NCBI RefSeq assembly: GCF_001641755.2
Contig: NZ_LRFG02000003.1
Span: 434,001-498,000, forward strand
DNA: 64,000 nucleotides
Direction of reading: 5' to 3'
Origin: Microbulbifer flavimaris
GTDB taxonomy: Bacteria; Pseudomonadota; Gammaproteobacteria; Pseudomonadales; Cellvibrionaceae
Shown: positions 10,719 to 20,464 of the stretch, in pieces
Layout: each line of letters opens with the position of its first letter
Numbering within the stretch: the first letter of the stretch is position 1
Notes under the pieces: model-generated
Seen by the model: the letters and a program-made list of their open reading frames with translations, nothing else
Databases searched by the model: none
What the model was told of the DNA's origin: nothing
Translations under genes and position numbers: made by a program

Positions 10719-12104
10719 ATGAAAATTGTCATTCTTGGCGCTGGCCAGGTGGGCGGGTCCCTCGCGGAAAGCCTCGCCTCGGAGCGCAACGACATCATCC
10801 TGATCGACAGTGACGAGAAAACGTTACGCGAGTTGCGCGACCGCATCGATATTGGCGTGGTCGTCGGTCACGCCTCCCATCCGGATATCATGCTGGAAGC
10901 CGGTATCGAGGACGCCGACATCCTGGTGGCGGTCACCAACAACGACGAGACCAACATGGCCGCCTGCCAGATCGCGCACTCCCTGTTTCGGGTGCCAACC
11001 AAGATCGCCCGGGTGCGCGCCGCCTCCTACCTGCAATACCCACAACTGTTTGATCCCGGTGCCATTCCCATCGACGTGCTGATCAGCCCGGAACAGCTGG
11101 TATCGGAATATATCGCCCGCCTGATGGAAAACCCCGGCGCCCTGCAGGTGCTGGATTTCGCCGATGGCCGTGTACAGCTGGTGGCTGTGCGCGCCGTACA
11201 GGGTGGCCCGCTGGTGGGCCACCAGCTGCGCTACCTGCGCCAGCATATGCCCAAGGTGGATACCCGTGTGGCCGCCATCTACCGGCGCAACAGCCCCATC
11301 ATTCCCCAGGGCGACACCGTTATTGAGGCCGGTGACGAAGTGTTTTTTATCGCCGCCCGCGCCGATATTCGCGCAGTGATGAGTGAGCTGCGCCGCCTCG
11401 AGCAGGGCTACAAGCGCGTCACGATTGCCGGCGGGGGCAATATCGGCCTGCGGCTGGCGCACAAGCTGGAAAACCGTTACTCGGTGAAGATCATCGAACA
11501 GAGCCACGAGCGCTGTATCTTTCTCTCCGAGGAATTATCCAACTCCATCATTCTGCACGGCAGCGCCTCGGATCAGGACCTGCTGCTGGAAGAGAATATT
11601 GAAGACACGGATGTCTTCCTGGCCCTGACCAACGATGATGAAGCCAACATCATGTCGTCGCTGCTGGCCAAGCGCCTGGGTGCACGCAAGGTAATGACAC
11701 TGATCAACAACCGCGCCTACGTGGACCTGGTGCAGGGCGGTGAAATCGATATCGCCATCTCGCCGCAGCAGAACACCATCGGCAGCCTGCTCACCCATGT
11801 GCGCCGGGGCGATATGGTGAATGTGCACTCCCTGCGCCGCGGCGCAGCGGAGGCCATCGAGGTCATCGCTCACGGTGACCAGCGCACTTCCAAGGTGGTG
11901 GGGCGCAAAATCGAGGATATCGACCTGCCCGAAGGTGCTGCCATCGGCGCCATCGTGCGCGAGACAGAGCACGGCAGCGAAGTGCTCATCGCCCACGACG
12001 ATGTCGTGGTCCAGACGGATGACCACGTCATCGTATTCCTGGTGGACCGCCGCCACACCCGCCACGTGGAGCAGCTGTTCCAGGTGGGCTTCAGTTTCTT
12101 CTGA
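10719..12104 (+). CDS. trkA: Trk potassium uptake regulatory subunit TrkA
   Basis: Cytosolic NAD(H)-binding gating subunit of the Trk K+ channel. The 461-residue protein contains two tandem RCK units, each with an RCK_N Rossmann domain (GAGQVGGSL near residue 8, GGGNIGLRL near 238) followed by an RCK_C domain, the standard duplicated form. It is followed 20 bases later by trkH, its membrane partner, so both are in one operon here; in many relatives trkA and trkH are less tightly linked. Confidence 0.96.
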   Translation: MKIVILGAGQVGGSLAESLASERNDIILIDSDEKTLRELRDRIDIGVVVGHASHPDIMLEAGIEDADILVAVTNNDETNMAACQIAHSLFRVPTKIARVRAASYLQYPQLFDPGAIPIDVLISPEQLVSEYIARLMENPGALQVLDFADGRVQLVAVRAVQGGPLVGHQLRYLRQHMPKVDTRVAAIYRRNSPIIPQGDTVIEAGDEVFFIAARADIRAVMSELRRLEQGYKRVTIAGGGNIGLRLAHKLENRYSVKIIEQSHERCIFLSEELSNSIILHGSASDQDLLLEENIEDTDVFLALTNDDEANIMSSLLAKRLGARKVMTLINNRAYVDLVQGGEIDIAISPQQNTIGSLLTHVRRGDMVNVHSLRRGAAEAIEVIAHGDQRTSKVVGRKIEDIDLPEGAAIGAIVRETEHGSEVLIAHDDVVVQTDDHVIVFLVDRRHTRHVEQLFQVGFSFF

Positions 12105-12124
12105 CAACAGGCTGACTTGCGCCG

Positions 12125-13576
12125 ATGCGGATAGCAGTAATTGCGCGAATTTTCGGAATACTTCTGACAGTGTTCAGCCTGACGCTGCTGCCCCCTATCG
12201 GCGTGTCACTCTGGTATGACGATGGCACCCACTCCGCCTTTTCCGCCGCCTTCGTGATCACGCTGGTAACCGGACTCTTCATGTGGCTGCCGGTGCACGA
12301 CCTGCGCCAGGACCTGCGCACCCGAGATGGTTTCGTCGTGACATCCCTGTTCTGGCTCGTACTTGGCAGCTTCGGTTCACTGCCGCTGATCATCAGCCCG
12401 CAACCGGACCTCAGCATTACCGATTCCATTTTTGAGTCCATCTCCGGGCTCACCACCACCGGCGCAACGGTGATTACCGGTCTGGATAGCCTGCCGCCCG
12501 CGATCCTCTATTACCGCCAGCAGCTGCAGTGGTTTGGCGGTATCGGCGTGATCGTGATCGCTCTCGCCATCCTGCCGATGCTGGGTATCGGCGGCATGCA
12601 GCTATACAAGGCCGAGACACCCGGTCCTGTAAAGGATACCAAGCTGACCCCGCGCATCGCGGAGACGGCCCGGGCGCTGTTCGTGATCTACATCATCCTC
12701 ACAGTGCTCTGTGGGGTGGGCTACTGGTGGGCGGGCATGACGGTCTTCGATGCCGTCGGCCACGCCTTTTCCACGGTGGCCAACGGCGGCTTCTCGACCC
12801 ACGATGCCAGCATGGGCTTTTACGCCAACAATCACGCCATCATGACCATCTGTATCGTGTTCATGTTCACCGCGGCGATCAATTTCGGCCTGCATTTCTT
12901 CGCCTTCCGCAACCGCACCCTGTCCCACTACTGGAAAGACTCCGAATTCCGCTTCTGGGTGACCCTGACCATTGTGGCCGCAGTACTGATCAGCCTGTAC
13001 CTGTGGAGCCAGGGCATTTTCGGGGCCGGCAGCAGTTTTCTGCACGGGGTTTTTCAGGTCGTGTCCATCGGCACCACCGCCGGCTTTGCCTCGGAGAACT
13101 TTTCCGCCTGGCCGGCTTTTCTGCCCTACGTGCTGTTGATGCTGGGTATTCTCGGTGCCTGCGCCGGCTCCACCTGCGGCGGCATCAAGGCCGTCCGCGG
13201 CATGTTGATCATGAAGTCCGGTATGCGGGAGCTGAACCGGCTGGTACACGCTAATGCAGTGGTGCCAATCAAGGTCAATGGCAAGATCGTGCCGGAGCGG
13301 GTAACGGATGCGGTGTGGGGTTTTTTTGCCGTTTATATTCTGTCGTTTTTTGTGCTCACGATTATCGTGATGGCCACCGGGGAAAATTTCGTTACGTCTT
13401 TTTCCACCGTCGCCTCCTGCCTGAGTAATATCGGCCCGGCACTGGGTGACGCGGCAGCGCACTATGGTTCGGTCAATGAATTTGCCAAGTGGTTTTTGAT
13501 TCTCGCCATGCTGATGGGGCGCCTGGAGATCTTCACCCTGCTGGTACTGCTGACGCCGGCCTTCTGGCGCCACTGA
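12125..13576 (+). CDS. trkH: Trk potassium uptake membrane subunit TrkH/TrkG
   Basis: Inner-membrane K+ channel-like transporter. The 483-residue protein has about ten hydrophobic segments and four selectivity-filter-like loops with the expected glycines (SGLTTTGATVITGL; TVANGGFSTHD; GTTAGFASE; CLSNIGPALG). The segment CAGSTCGGIKAVR is typical for TrkH. Length matches E. coli TrkH (483). Acts with the upstream TrkA. Confidence 0.96.
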   Translation: MRIAVIARIFGILLTVFSLTLLPPIGVSLWYDDGTHSAFSAAFVITLVTGLFMWLPVHDLRQDLRTRDGFVVTSLFWLVLGSFGSLPLIISPQPDLSITDSIFESISGLTTTGATVITGLDSLPPAILYYRQQLQWFGGIGVIVIALAILPMLGIGGMQLYKAETPGPVKDTKLTPRIAETARALFVIYIILTVLCGVGYWWAGMTVFDAVGHAFSTVANGGFSTHDASMGFYANNHAIMTICIVFMFTAAINFGLHFFAFRNRTLSHYWKDSEFRFWVTLTIVAAVLISLYLWSQGIFGAGSSFLHGVFQVVSIGTTAGFASENFSAWPAFLPYVLLMLGILGACAGSTCGGIKAVRGMLIMKSGMRELNRLVHANAVVPIKVNGKIVPERVTDAVWGFFAVYILSFFVLTIIVMATGENFVTSFSTVASCLSNIGPALGDAAAHYGSVNEFAKWFLILAMLMGRLEIFTLLVLLTPAFWRH

Positions 13577-13601
13577 GCCACACAGAAAGTCAGGGTCCAC
13601 C

Positions 13602-14213
13602 TTATTCGAAGGTGTCGTGCGTACCGACGATAATCTGGAAATAGCGCGGCAGGAAGGTCACCAGCACCCAGGTTTCCAGCAGGCACCCGATGGCACTGAC
13701 GGCCATGATGGACTGGCCGAAGAAATTGCCACTGGGAGCGTAATGTGGGGTCCACTCCATTGCCACCTGCTGGGCGAAGCCGAGCCCCAGCACCAGAAAG
13801 GCCACCGCCGTGGCAAACTTGGGCACCAGTTTTGGCGCCACCTTGAACGGGCGCTTGAGCCAACCCATCAGTACCGGGAAGACACTGAGTTGCAGTGCGT
13901 AGCGAATCACCACCAGCCACACGAACAGTGTCAACACGGAGCTCAGGTGCCAGACCAAAGGCATCAGACACAGCACGAACAATTTATCCGCCACTGGATC
14001 CAGCAAGGCACCCACCTGGCTGTGCCAGTGAAAGCGCCGCGCCAGCTGTCCGTCGAGAAAGTCTGTCAGGGCACCAATGATAAAGGCCGCCAGTGCTTCC
14101 TCGGCCCGCTCGGTCAGCGACAGCCAGATGATCAACGGGATCAGCAAAATGCGCAGGGTAGAGAGCGCGTTGGGCAAGTAGCGCCAGATTGATGGGGCTG
14201 GGTTTTCAGTCAT
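13602..14213 (-). CDS. CDP-alcohol phosphatidyltransferase family protein
   Basis: Membrane enzyme that transfers a phosphatidyl group from CDP-diacylglycerol to an alcohol. The 203-residue protein has the full family signature, DGQLARRF then GALLDPVADKLF (the DG-x2-AR-x8-G-x3-D-x3-D pattern, about residues 53-75), and several hydrophobic helices. It could be a phosphatidylglycerophosphate synthase (PgsA-like), but the acceptor cannot be read from the sequence. It converges with trkH and overlaps the region upstream of the divergent nucleoside transporter. Confidence 0.85.
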   Translation of the reverse strand: MTENPAPSIWRYLPNALSTLRILLIPLIIWLSLTERAEEALAAFIIGALTDFLDGQLARRFHWHSQVGALLDPVADKLFVLCLMPLVWHLSSVLTLFVWLVVIRYALQLSVFPVLMGWLKRPFKVAPKLVPKFATAVAFLVLGLGFAQQVAMEWTPHYAPSGNFFGQSIMAVSAIGCLLETWVLVTFLPRYFQIIVGTHDTFE

Positions 14214-14254
14214 CTTTTTTATTCGCGTCGCCTGGCGCAGGGGGAATGTTTTTC

Positions 14255-15490
14255 ATGTGGCAAGGCCTTCTGGGTATCCTGGTATTTACCGCCATCCCCA
14301 TCCTTTTGAGTGAAAACCGCCGGGCGATCTCGCCGCGGATGACCCTCGCCTGCCTGTTACTCCAGTTCGCCGTCGCCTGGATCATGCTCCGGGTAACCTG
14401 GGTGCAGAGCGCGCTGCTGGGACTCAACAGCGCAGTTAAGACACTGGAACAGGCGGCGCTGGCAGGCAGCAGCTATATGTTCGGTTATCTGGGCGGCGCG
14501 GATCTCCCATTTGTGGCGGATGGTCCGGGCAGCCCCTTTATCATCGCCTTCCAGGTGCTGCCCATTGTACTGGTGATGAGCGCCCTGTCCGCGATTCTCT
14601 TCTACTGGGGAGTATTGCAGAAGGTCATCGGCGGCCTGGGATTTCTGCTGCAAAAAGCCCTGCGCCTCGACGGCCTGCAAACCTTCAGTGTGGCGTCCAG
14701 CGTATTCTTTGGCATTGTCGAGGCGCCCCTGCTGGTGCGGCCCTACTTCCAGTCAATGTCGCGCTCGACCCTGTTCCTGCTGATCACCGCCGCCATGTCC
14801 ACGGTAGCGGGTACCGTCATGGTGCTCTATGCCAGCCAGCTGGAAAACATCGTCGCCAACCCGGCGGGGCATATCCTGGTGGCCTCCCTGATCAGCATGC
14901 CGGCAGCCGTGCTGTTTGCCCAGATGTGGGTGCCCCCATCGGACCGGCTCGAACATCACGTGCCCACCGTACAGAGCGAGGCCCAGAGCACCCTCGATGC
15001 GCTGGTACGCGGCACCGAAGACGGGGTGAAGCTGCTGCTCAACATTATTGGCATGATCGTGGTGCTATTTGCACTGATCTACCTGGTAAATGCCCTGCTC
15101 GGCGCCGTTTTCGGTGAGCGGATCAGCCTGGAATACCTGGCCTCCATCCTGTTCCACCCGGTGGTATGGCTGATGGGCGTGGACAGTGCAGATATTCCGC
15201 AGGCGGCCGAGTTGATGAGCATCAAGCTGATTTTCAATGAGTTCGTGGCCTACCAGAAGATGGCGGAGCTGGGCCCGGAGGCCATGTCCAGCCACAGCAA
15301 CCTGATTCTGGTTTACGCCATCTGCGGTTTTGCCAACTTTGCCAGCCTGGGGCTGGTGGTGGGCACCATTTCCACCATCGTGCCCGGGCGCACGGCGGAG
15401 GTGGCCTACCTGGCCACCCGGGCCCTGTTCGCCGGTTTGCTGGCGACCTGCATGACGGGAACGGTGGTGGGACTGCTGCAGGGATTTTGA
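14255..15490 (+). CDS. concentrative nucleoside transporter, NupC/CNT family
   Basis: Inner-membrane symporter for nucleosides. I place the start at the ATG at 14255 because AGGGGG lies 10 bases upstream; the frame also has an ATG at 14246 that would be too close and others overlapping the divergent gene. The resulting 412-residue protein has about ten hydrophobic segments and CNT signatures such as GVLQKVIGGLGFLLQ, SVFFGIVEAPLLVRPY and the C-terminal YAICGFANFASLGLVVG. The coupling ion is not clear from sequence. No nucleoside catabolism genes are adjacent. Confidence 0.88.
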   Translation: MWQGLLGILVFTAIPILLSENRRAISPRMTLACLLLQFAVAWIMLRVTWVQSALLGLNSAVKTLEQAALAGSSYMFGYLGGADLPFVADGPGSPFIIAFQVLPIVLVMSALSAILFYWGVLQKVIGGLGFLLQKALRLDGLQTFSVASSVFFGIVEAPLLVRPYFQSMSRSTLFLLITAAMSTVAGTVMVLYASQLENIVANPAGHILVASLISMPAAVLFAQMWVPPSDRLEHHVPTVQSEAQSTLDALVRGTEDGVKLLLNIIGMIVVLFALIYLVNALLGAVFGERISLEYLASILFHPVVWLMGVDSADIPQAAELMSIKLIFNEFVAYQKMAELGPEAMSSHSNLILVYAICGFANFASLGLVVGTISTIVPGRTAEVAYLATRALFAGLLATCMTGTVVGLLQGF

Positions 15491-15527
15491 CCCGCGGTCC
15501 CGGCCGGAGGCGCCGCCGGGGCGCGCT

Positions 15528-16421
15528 TCAGCCCCGGGCGTAGAGTCGGGTTTTGCCCTCGGGGCCGCGGCGGAAGCGCTTGTACTCCCACTGGTACTGC
15601 TCCGGCGCCTCGGCGATGCAGGCCTCGACGCCGCGATTCATGGCAGCCAGGGAAACTTTCTGCTCGTCACTGTAAATGGCCTGCTCGGCGGGCAGGAACA
15701 CCAGCTCGAAGCCGCCCTCAACACGCTGGCCGAAGCCGAACACACAGCGGGCCCGGGTGCGCTTCAGCAGGTTGTGGGCCAGGGTCATGGTCAGGGCCGG
15801 CTTGCCAAAGAAGGGCGCGAAATCGCCGCCGGAGGTATCCGGCTCCTGATCCGGCAGCACCATCACGATATCGCCGTTTTTCAGCGACTTGAGCAGAGCG
15901 CGCACCCCGTGCACGTTGGTGGGCACCATCTGCGTGCCGGTGGCCTCGCGGCCCGCACGGATAATCGGGTCCAGCGCGGCAATCTTCGGTGGCGCGTAGA
16001 GTGCCGTGGACGGGCCCAGGGTGGCCAGGTACATGCCGAAGATTTCCCAGTTGCCGGTATGGGGCATCAGCACCAGCACCCCCTGGCCCTCGTCGACGCC
16101 GTCGGTCAGCAGCTGCTGGTTGCGGACCCGCATGATCAGGTCCTCGCTGCGGCTCCAGGGCTGGCGCCACAGCGTCGCCACCTCGAAGCCGGTGATGGCG
16201 GTATGAACCACACTGCGCCGGGCCAGCCGCTCCCGCGCCGCCGGATCCATACCGGGATAACACAGATTCAGGTTGATACGCGTCACCCGCAGGCTCTCAC
16301 CGCGGAACAGTACCGCCAGCCAGCCGAAGGTCGCGCCAAGGCGGCGTGCCCAGCGCAGCGGCAGTTTTCCCACCAGTTTCAGTGCGCCGGCAGCCAGCGC
16401 CCCTTTGATATCCAATGCCAA
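15528..16421 (-). CDS. LpxL/HtrB-family lipid A late acyltransferase
   Basis: Adds a secondary acyl chain to lipid A on the inner membrane. The 297-residue protein has the catalytic HTGNWE motif (His-x4-Glu), an early hydrophobic region, and VMVLPDQEPDTSGGDFAPFFG typical of the family. The first possible start is TTG at 16421, but a second TTG at 16415 is better spaced from AGGA. It is divergent from glyQ, the same neighbour as in Pseudomonas. Which acyl chain and which lipid A position is unknown. Confidence 0.9.
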   Translation of the reverse strand: MALDIKGALAAGALKLVGKLPLRWARRLGATFGWLAVLFRGESLRVTRINLNLCYPGMDPAARERLARRSVVHTAITGFEVATLWRQPWSRSEDLIMRVRNQQLLTDGVDEGQGVLVLMPHTGNWEIFGMYLATLGPSTALYAPPKIAALDPIIRAGREATGTQMVPTNVHGVRALLKSLKNGDIVMVLPDQEPDTSGGDFAPFFGKPALTMTLAHNLLKRTRARCVFGFGQRVEGGFELVFLPAEQAIYSDEQKVSLAAMNRGVEACIAEAPEQYQWEYKRFRRGPEGKTRLYARG

Positions 16422-16514
16422 ACTTCCTATCCAAATGTGCGCGACAACTGACCTGCGCGCGGATTCCCGGCCGATTCACCCCGGAGGCGCCTTTAGTGCG
16501 TAACCCGCTACCGC

Positions 16515-16520
16515 TATAAT
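16515..16520 (+). promoter_or_regulatory. putative -10 box of the glyQ-glyS promoter
   Basis: A perfect TATAAT lies 62 bases upstream of the glyQ start. The matching -35 position (17 bases upstream, TTTAGT) is weak. Confidence 0.5.
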
Positions 16521-16582
16521 TGCGTCCCTTTGCCCGCGCCCAGAGGCGCGGCAGACCGAACACATCAAAGCCGGAGATAGCG

Positions 16583-17551
16583 GTGTCCAAGCAATACGAC
16601 CTCAGCACCTTCCAGGGCCTGATTTTTGCCCTGCAGGATTATTGGGCGCGCCAGGGGTGCGTCATTCTACAGCCTCTGGATATGGAAGTGGGCGCCGGCA
16701 CCTTCCACCCGGCCACCTTCCTGCGCGCCATCGGCCCGGAGACCTGGAACGCCGCCTATGTCCAGCCCTGCCGCCGCCCCACAGATGGTCGCTACGGTGA
16801 GAACCCCAACCGGCTGCAACACTATTACCAGTACCAGGTGGTGCTGAAACCTTCCCCGGACAATATCCAGGAGCTGTACCTGGACAGCCTGCGCGCCATG
16901 GGCGTCGATCCGGCCGTGCACGATATCCGCTTCGTCGAGGATAACTGGGAGTCCCCAACCCTTGGCGCCTGGGGTCTTGGCTGGGAAGTATGGCTGAACG
17001 GTATGGAGGTCACCCAGTTCACTTATTTCCAGCAGGTAGGCGGCCTCGAATGCTTCCCCGTCACCGGTGAGATTACCTATGGCCTCGAGCGAATCGCCAT
17101 GTACCTGCAGGGAGTGGAGTCTATCTACGACCTGATCTGGACCCGTAACCCGGACGGCAGCCCGGTCACCTACGGCGACGTCTTCCACCAGAACGAAGTG
17201 GAAATGTCCCACTACAACTTCGAACACGCGGACGTGGAGTTCCTGTTCAACACCTTCGATCACTGTGAGCGCGAGAGCCAGCGGCTGATCGAACTGGGCC
17301 TGCCGCTGCCGGCTTACGAACAGGTGATGAAAGCTTCCCACGCCTTCAACCTGCTGGATGCCCGCCATGCCATCTCCGTGACCGAGCGCCAGCGCTACAT
17401 CCTGCGCGTGCGCAGTCTTGCCCGCGCCGTAGCGCAGGCCTATTACGATGCGCGCCGCGCCCTGGGCTTCCCCCTGGCAGCGGAAGAACTCAAGGCCGAC
17501 ATTCTGGCGGAACAGGTTGAAGCCGAAGCCAAGCAAGAGGAGAAGCAGTAA
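16583..17551 (+). CDS. glyQ: glycyl-tRNA synthetase alpha subunit
   Basis: Catalytic class II subunit of the bacterial alpha2beta2 glycyl-tRNA synthetase. I set the start at the GTG at 16583 ([16 protein letters not shown]) because GGAGAT sits just upstream and homology begins there; the open frame runs further upstream without support. 322 residues, with the highly conserved [43 protein letters not shown] and HYNFEHAD segments. The TAA stop shares its last base with the ATG of glyS, giving translational coupling. Confidence 0.97.
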   Translation: MSKQYDLSTFQGLIFALQDYWARQGCVILQPLDMEVGAGTFHPATFLRAIGPETWNAAYVQPCRRPTDGRYGENPNRLQHYYQYQVVLKPSPDNIQELYLDSLRAMGVDPAVHDIRFVEDNWESPTLGAWGLGWEVWLNGMEVTQFTYFQQVGGLECFPVTGEITYGLERIAMYLQGVESIYDLIWTRNPDGSPVTYGDVFHQNEVEMSHYNFEHADVEFLFNTFDHCERESQRLIELGLPLPAYEQVMKASHAFNLLDARHAISVTERQRYILRVRSLARAVAQAYYDARRALGFPLAAEELKADILAEQVEAEAKQEEKQ

Positions 17552-19632
17552 TGGCGCAGGATTTTCTGGTAGAGCTGGGCACCGAGGAACTGCCGCCAAA
17601 AGCGCTGCACACCCTGATGGAAGCATTTGCCGAAGGGATCGCCTCCGGCCTGCAGGCCGCCGAACTGGAGTACGGCAGCCTCAAGGCGTACGCGGCACCG
17701 CGGCGTCTGGCGGTGGCCGTTTCCGGCCTCGCGGAAAAGCAGCAAGACAAACAGATCGAAAAATTAGGACCAGCGGTCAAGGCTGCGTTCGACAAAGACG
17801 GCAAAGCCACCAAGGCTGCCGAGGGTTTTGCCCGCAGTAACGGTGTGACCGTGGAAGAGCTTTCCCGCAAGGACACCGACAAGGGCGAGCGCCTGGCGTT
17901 TGTCAGCGAGCAGCAGGGTGCAGAAACTGAGACTCTGCTGCCGGGTATCGTCGAAAAGTCGCTGGCTCATCTGCCCATTCCGAAGCGCATGCGCTGGGGT
18001 GCCCGTCGGGAGGAATTCGTGCGCCCGGTGCACTGGCTGCTGATGCTGTTCGGCAACCGGGTTGTGGACGGCGAAGTACTTGGCCTCAAGGCCGGCAACA
18101 CCACCCGCGGTCACCGCTTCCACTGCAACCGCGAACTGGAGATCCACTCCGCCCAGGACTACGTGCAGCAACTGCGTGAGCCCGGCTATGTAGTCGCCGA
18201 TTTCGCCGAGCGCCGCGAGATGATCCGCGACCAGGTTACCGCCGAGGCCCATAACGTCAACGGTGAAGCGGTCATCGACGAGGACCTGCTGGACGAAGTC
18301 ACCGCTCTGGTGGAATGGCCGGTGGCCCTGACCGGTCGCTTCGAGGAACGCTTCCTCGAGGTGCCGGCGGAAGCGCTGATTTCTTCCATGAAGGAACACC
18401 AGAAATATTTCCACGTTGTGGATGGCGATGGCCAGCTGCTGCCCTTCTTTATCACAGTGGCCAATATCGAAAGCCAGGACGCCGCACAGGTGATTCACGG
18501 CAACGAGCGGGTTATCCGCCCGCGCCTGTCCGATGCCGCCTTCTTCTTTGAAACCGACAAGAAGACCAGCCTCGAGGCCCGCCGGGAAAAACTGAAGCAG
18601 GTGATCTTCCAGCAGAAGCTGGGCACCGTATACGACAAGACCGAGCGTCTCGCACGCCTGGCACCCGCCATCGCCAGGCTGATCGGTGCCAACGAGACCG
18701 AGGCGGAACGCGCTGCCAGCCTGTGCAAATCCGACCTGGTCACTGAAATGGTGTTCGAATTTGCCGACATGCAGGGTATCGCCGGCTACTACTACGCCGA
18801 GAACGACGGCGAGCCCCTGGATGTCGCCAGGGCCATGTACGAGCAGTACATGCCGAAGTTTGCCGGTGACGAATTGCCGAAAAGCGATATCGGCACCGTA
18901 ACCGCACTTGCCGACCGTCTGGATACCCTGGTGGGTATCTTCGGTATCGGCCAGCCGCCCAGTGGCTCCCGCGATCCGTTTGCCCTGCGCCGCGCCAGCC
19001 TCGGTATCATCCGCCTGCTGGTGGAAAAAAACCTGGATCTGGATCTGCGCCAACTGCTGGAACTGGCCCGCGACCAGTTCCCGCGGACCGCACTGGGCGA
19101 ATACAACACCGTGGTGGACCAGACTCTCGCCTATGTACTGGAGCGTTTCCGCGCCCGCTACGAGGACCAGGGTGTTCCCGCCGAGGTATTTATGGCGGTG
19201 GCGGCGCGCAAACTGTCCCAGCCGTTGGATATCGACAACCGTGTGCAGGCGGTTTATGCGTTCAGCCAACTGGCCGAGGCCCAGGCGCTGGCTGCTGCCA
19301 ACAAGCGGGTATCCAACATTCTCGCCAAGCTGGAAGGCCCGGTGCCCAGTAAAGTGGATGAAGGCCTGCTCCAGGAGGACGCTGAAAAAGCGCTTTATGC
19401 GGCAGTGGAAGATGCCCGTGCCCAGGTCGCGCCGATCTATGCGGAGCGCCGCTACACCGAGGGCCTTGCGGGACTCGCCGGCATGCGGGAAACCGTCGAC
19501 AATTTCTTCGACCACGTCATGGTCATGACGGATGACGAGGCGCTGCGCAACAACCGCCTGGCCCTGCTGGCACAGCTGCGGGCGCTGTTCCTGGAAGTCG
19601 CCGACATCTCCCTGCTGGCACCGGCCAAGTAA
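17551..19632 (+). CDS. glyS: glycyl-tRNA synthetase beta subunit
   Basis: Non-catalytic subunit that binds tRNA-Gly. The 693-residue protein has the expected length (E. coli 689) and family segments LVELGTEELPPKAL at the start, MRWGARREEFVRPVHWLL, ALISSMKEHQKYFHV and DLVTEMVFEFADMQGIAGYYYA, with a C-terminal helical anticodon-binding region. Its ATG overlaps the glyQ stop by one base, and gmhB follows after six bases. Confidence 0.97.
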   Translation: MAQDFLVELGTEELPPKALHTLMEAFAEGIASGLQAAELEYGSLKAYAAPRRLAVAVSGLAEKQQDKQIEKLGPAVKAAFDKDGKATKAAEGFARSNGVTVEELSRKDTDKGERLAFVSEQQGAETETLLPGIVEKSLAHLPIPKRMRWGARREEFVRPVHWLLMLFGNRVVDGEVLGLKAGNTTRGHRFHCNRELEIHSAQDYVQQLREPGYVVADFAERREMIRDQVTAEAHNVNGEAVIDEDLLDEVTALVEWPVALTGRFEERFLEVPAEALISSMKEHQKYFHVVDGDGQLLPFFITVANIESQDAAQVIHGNERVIRPRLSDAAFFFETDKKTSLEARREKLKQVIFQQKLGTVYDKTERLARLAPAIARLIGANETEAERAASLCKSDLVTEMVFEFADMQGIAGYYYAENDGEPLDVARAMYEQYMPKFAGDELPKSDIGTVTALADRLDTLVGIFGIGQPPSGSRDPFALRRASLGIIRLLVEKNLDLDLRQLLELARDQFPRTALGEYNTVVDQTLAYVLERFRARYEDQGVPAEVFMAVAARKLSQPLDIDNRVQAVYAFSQLAEAQALAAANKRVSNILAKLEGPVPSKVDEGLLQEDAEKALYAAVEDARAQVAPIYAERRYTEGLAGLAGMRETVDNFFDHVMVMTDDEALRNNRLALLAQLRALFLEVADISLLAPAK

Positions 19633-19638
19633 GCCGCC

Positions 19639-20187
19639 ATGTCCTTGATCGTGCTGGACCGGGATGGGGTCATCAATAGCGAGCCGGCGGGGGGCGTTAC
19701 CTCCGCCGATGCGTGGGAACCACTGCCGGGCAGCATTGAGGCCATTGCCGCTTTGAGCCAGGCGGGCTACCAGCTGGTGATTGCCACCAACCAGCCCGGT
19801 CTGGCCCGCGGCTGGTTTGACCTCGATGAACTCGAGGCCATGCATGCCAAACTGCGGGCTCTGGTAGAGGATGCCGGCGGAGAAGTCGCGGCAATATTTT
19901 ATTGTCCCCACGACGATGACGACGGCTGTCGCTGTCGCAAACCTGCCACCGGCATGCTCGATGCCATCGAGGCGGAGTTTAATACCAGCCTCCACGACTG
20001 CTATTTCGTCGGTGACCGCACGCGTGACCTGCACGCTGCCGTGGCAAAGGGCTGCAAACCGGTGCTGGTGCGCACGGGATGTGGCGAGGACACCCTGCAG
20101 CAGCTACTGACTCATCCTGACGCGGAGCTGGCGCAGACCGAAGTTTTTACGGACCTGGACAACTTTTCACAATATGTCTTGCGCTAG
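19639..20187 (+). CDS. gmhB: D-glycero-beta-D-manno-heptose 1,7-bisphosphate 7-phosphatase
   Basis: HAD-family phosphatase that removes the 7-phosphate in LPS heptose synthesis. The 182-residue protein has the HAD nucleophile motif LDRDGVIN (residues 5-12), the ATNQPG motif II, a zinc-binding loop (CPHDDDDGCRCRKP) typical of GmhB, and the acidic motif FVGDRTRDL. Six bases after glyS in the same operon, a placement also seen in Pseudomonas. Confidence 0.94.
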   Translation: MSLIVLDRDGVINSEPAGGVTSADAWEPLPGSIEAIAALSQAGYQLVIATNQPGLARGWFDLDELEAMHAKLRALVEDAGGEVAAIFYCPHDDDDGCRCRKPATGMLDAIEAEFNTSLHDCYFVGDRTRDLHAAVAKGCKPVLVRTGCGEDTLQQLLTHPDAELAQTEVFTDLDNFSQYVLR

Positions 20188-20464
20188 ACGCTGATCCTGC
20201 GGGTTTACTTCACCGCCTGCAACGTAGCGTAGCGCCGGGGGGCTCGCCGCACAGTATCTGTGACGATTGCCTGGAGCGAAGCCATACCAGAGCGAAAGAC
20301 CCGCCTCTTCTGTTGACGATCCTTGCGCAGCGAGTCCGCCCAACCGGCTGTTTCCCGGCTTTTATCAATCGCTTCGCCTCAGCTGAATGCGGCCACGCTG
20401 CTCTTCAGACAACCTCGATGATGATCGCCTGGAGCTCACCAAACTGATTGGCCTCCAACCCGGA
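20188..20464. other. noncoding gap between convergent gmhB and serine hydrolase
   Basis: 277 bases. I see no convincing gene, terminator or repeat here; several short open frames on both strands lack codon structure. Confidence 0.4.

Noticed and set aside
17764..20034. Very long leftward open frame (756 codons) opposite glyS and gmhB
   Set aside because: It covers two certain genes of the other strand; its composition (His/Gln/Val-rich) is typical for antisense frames of GC-rich genes.
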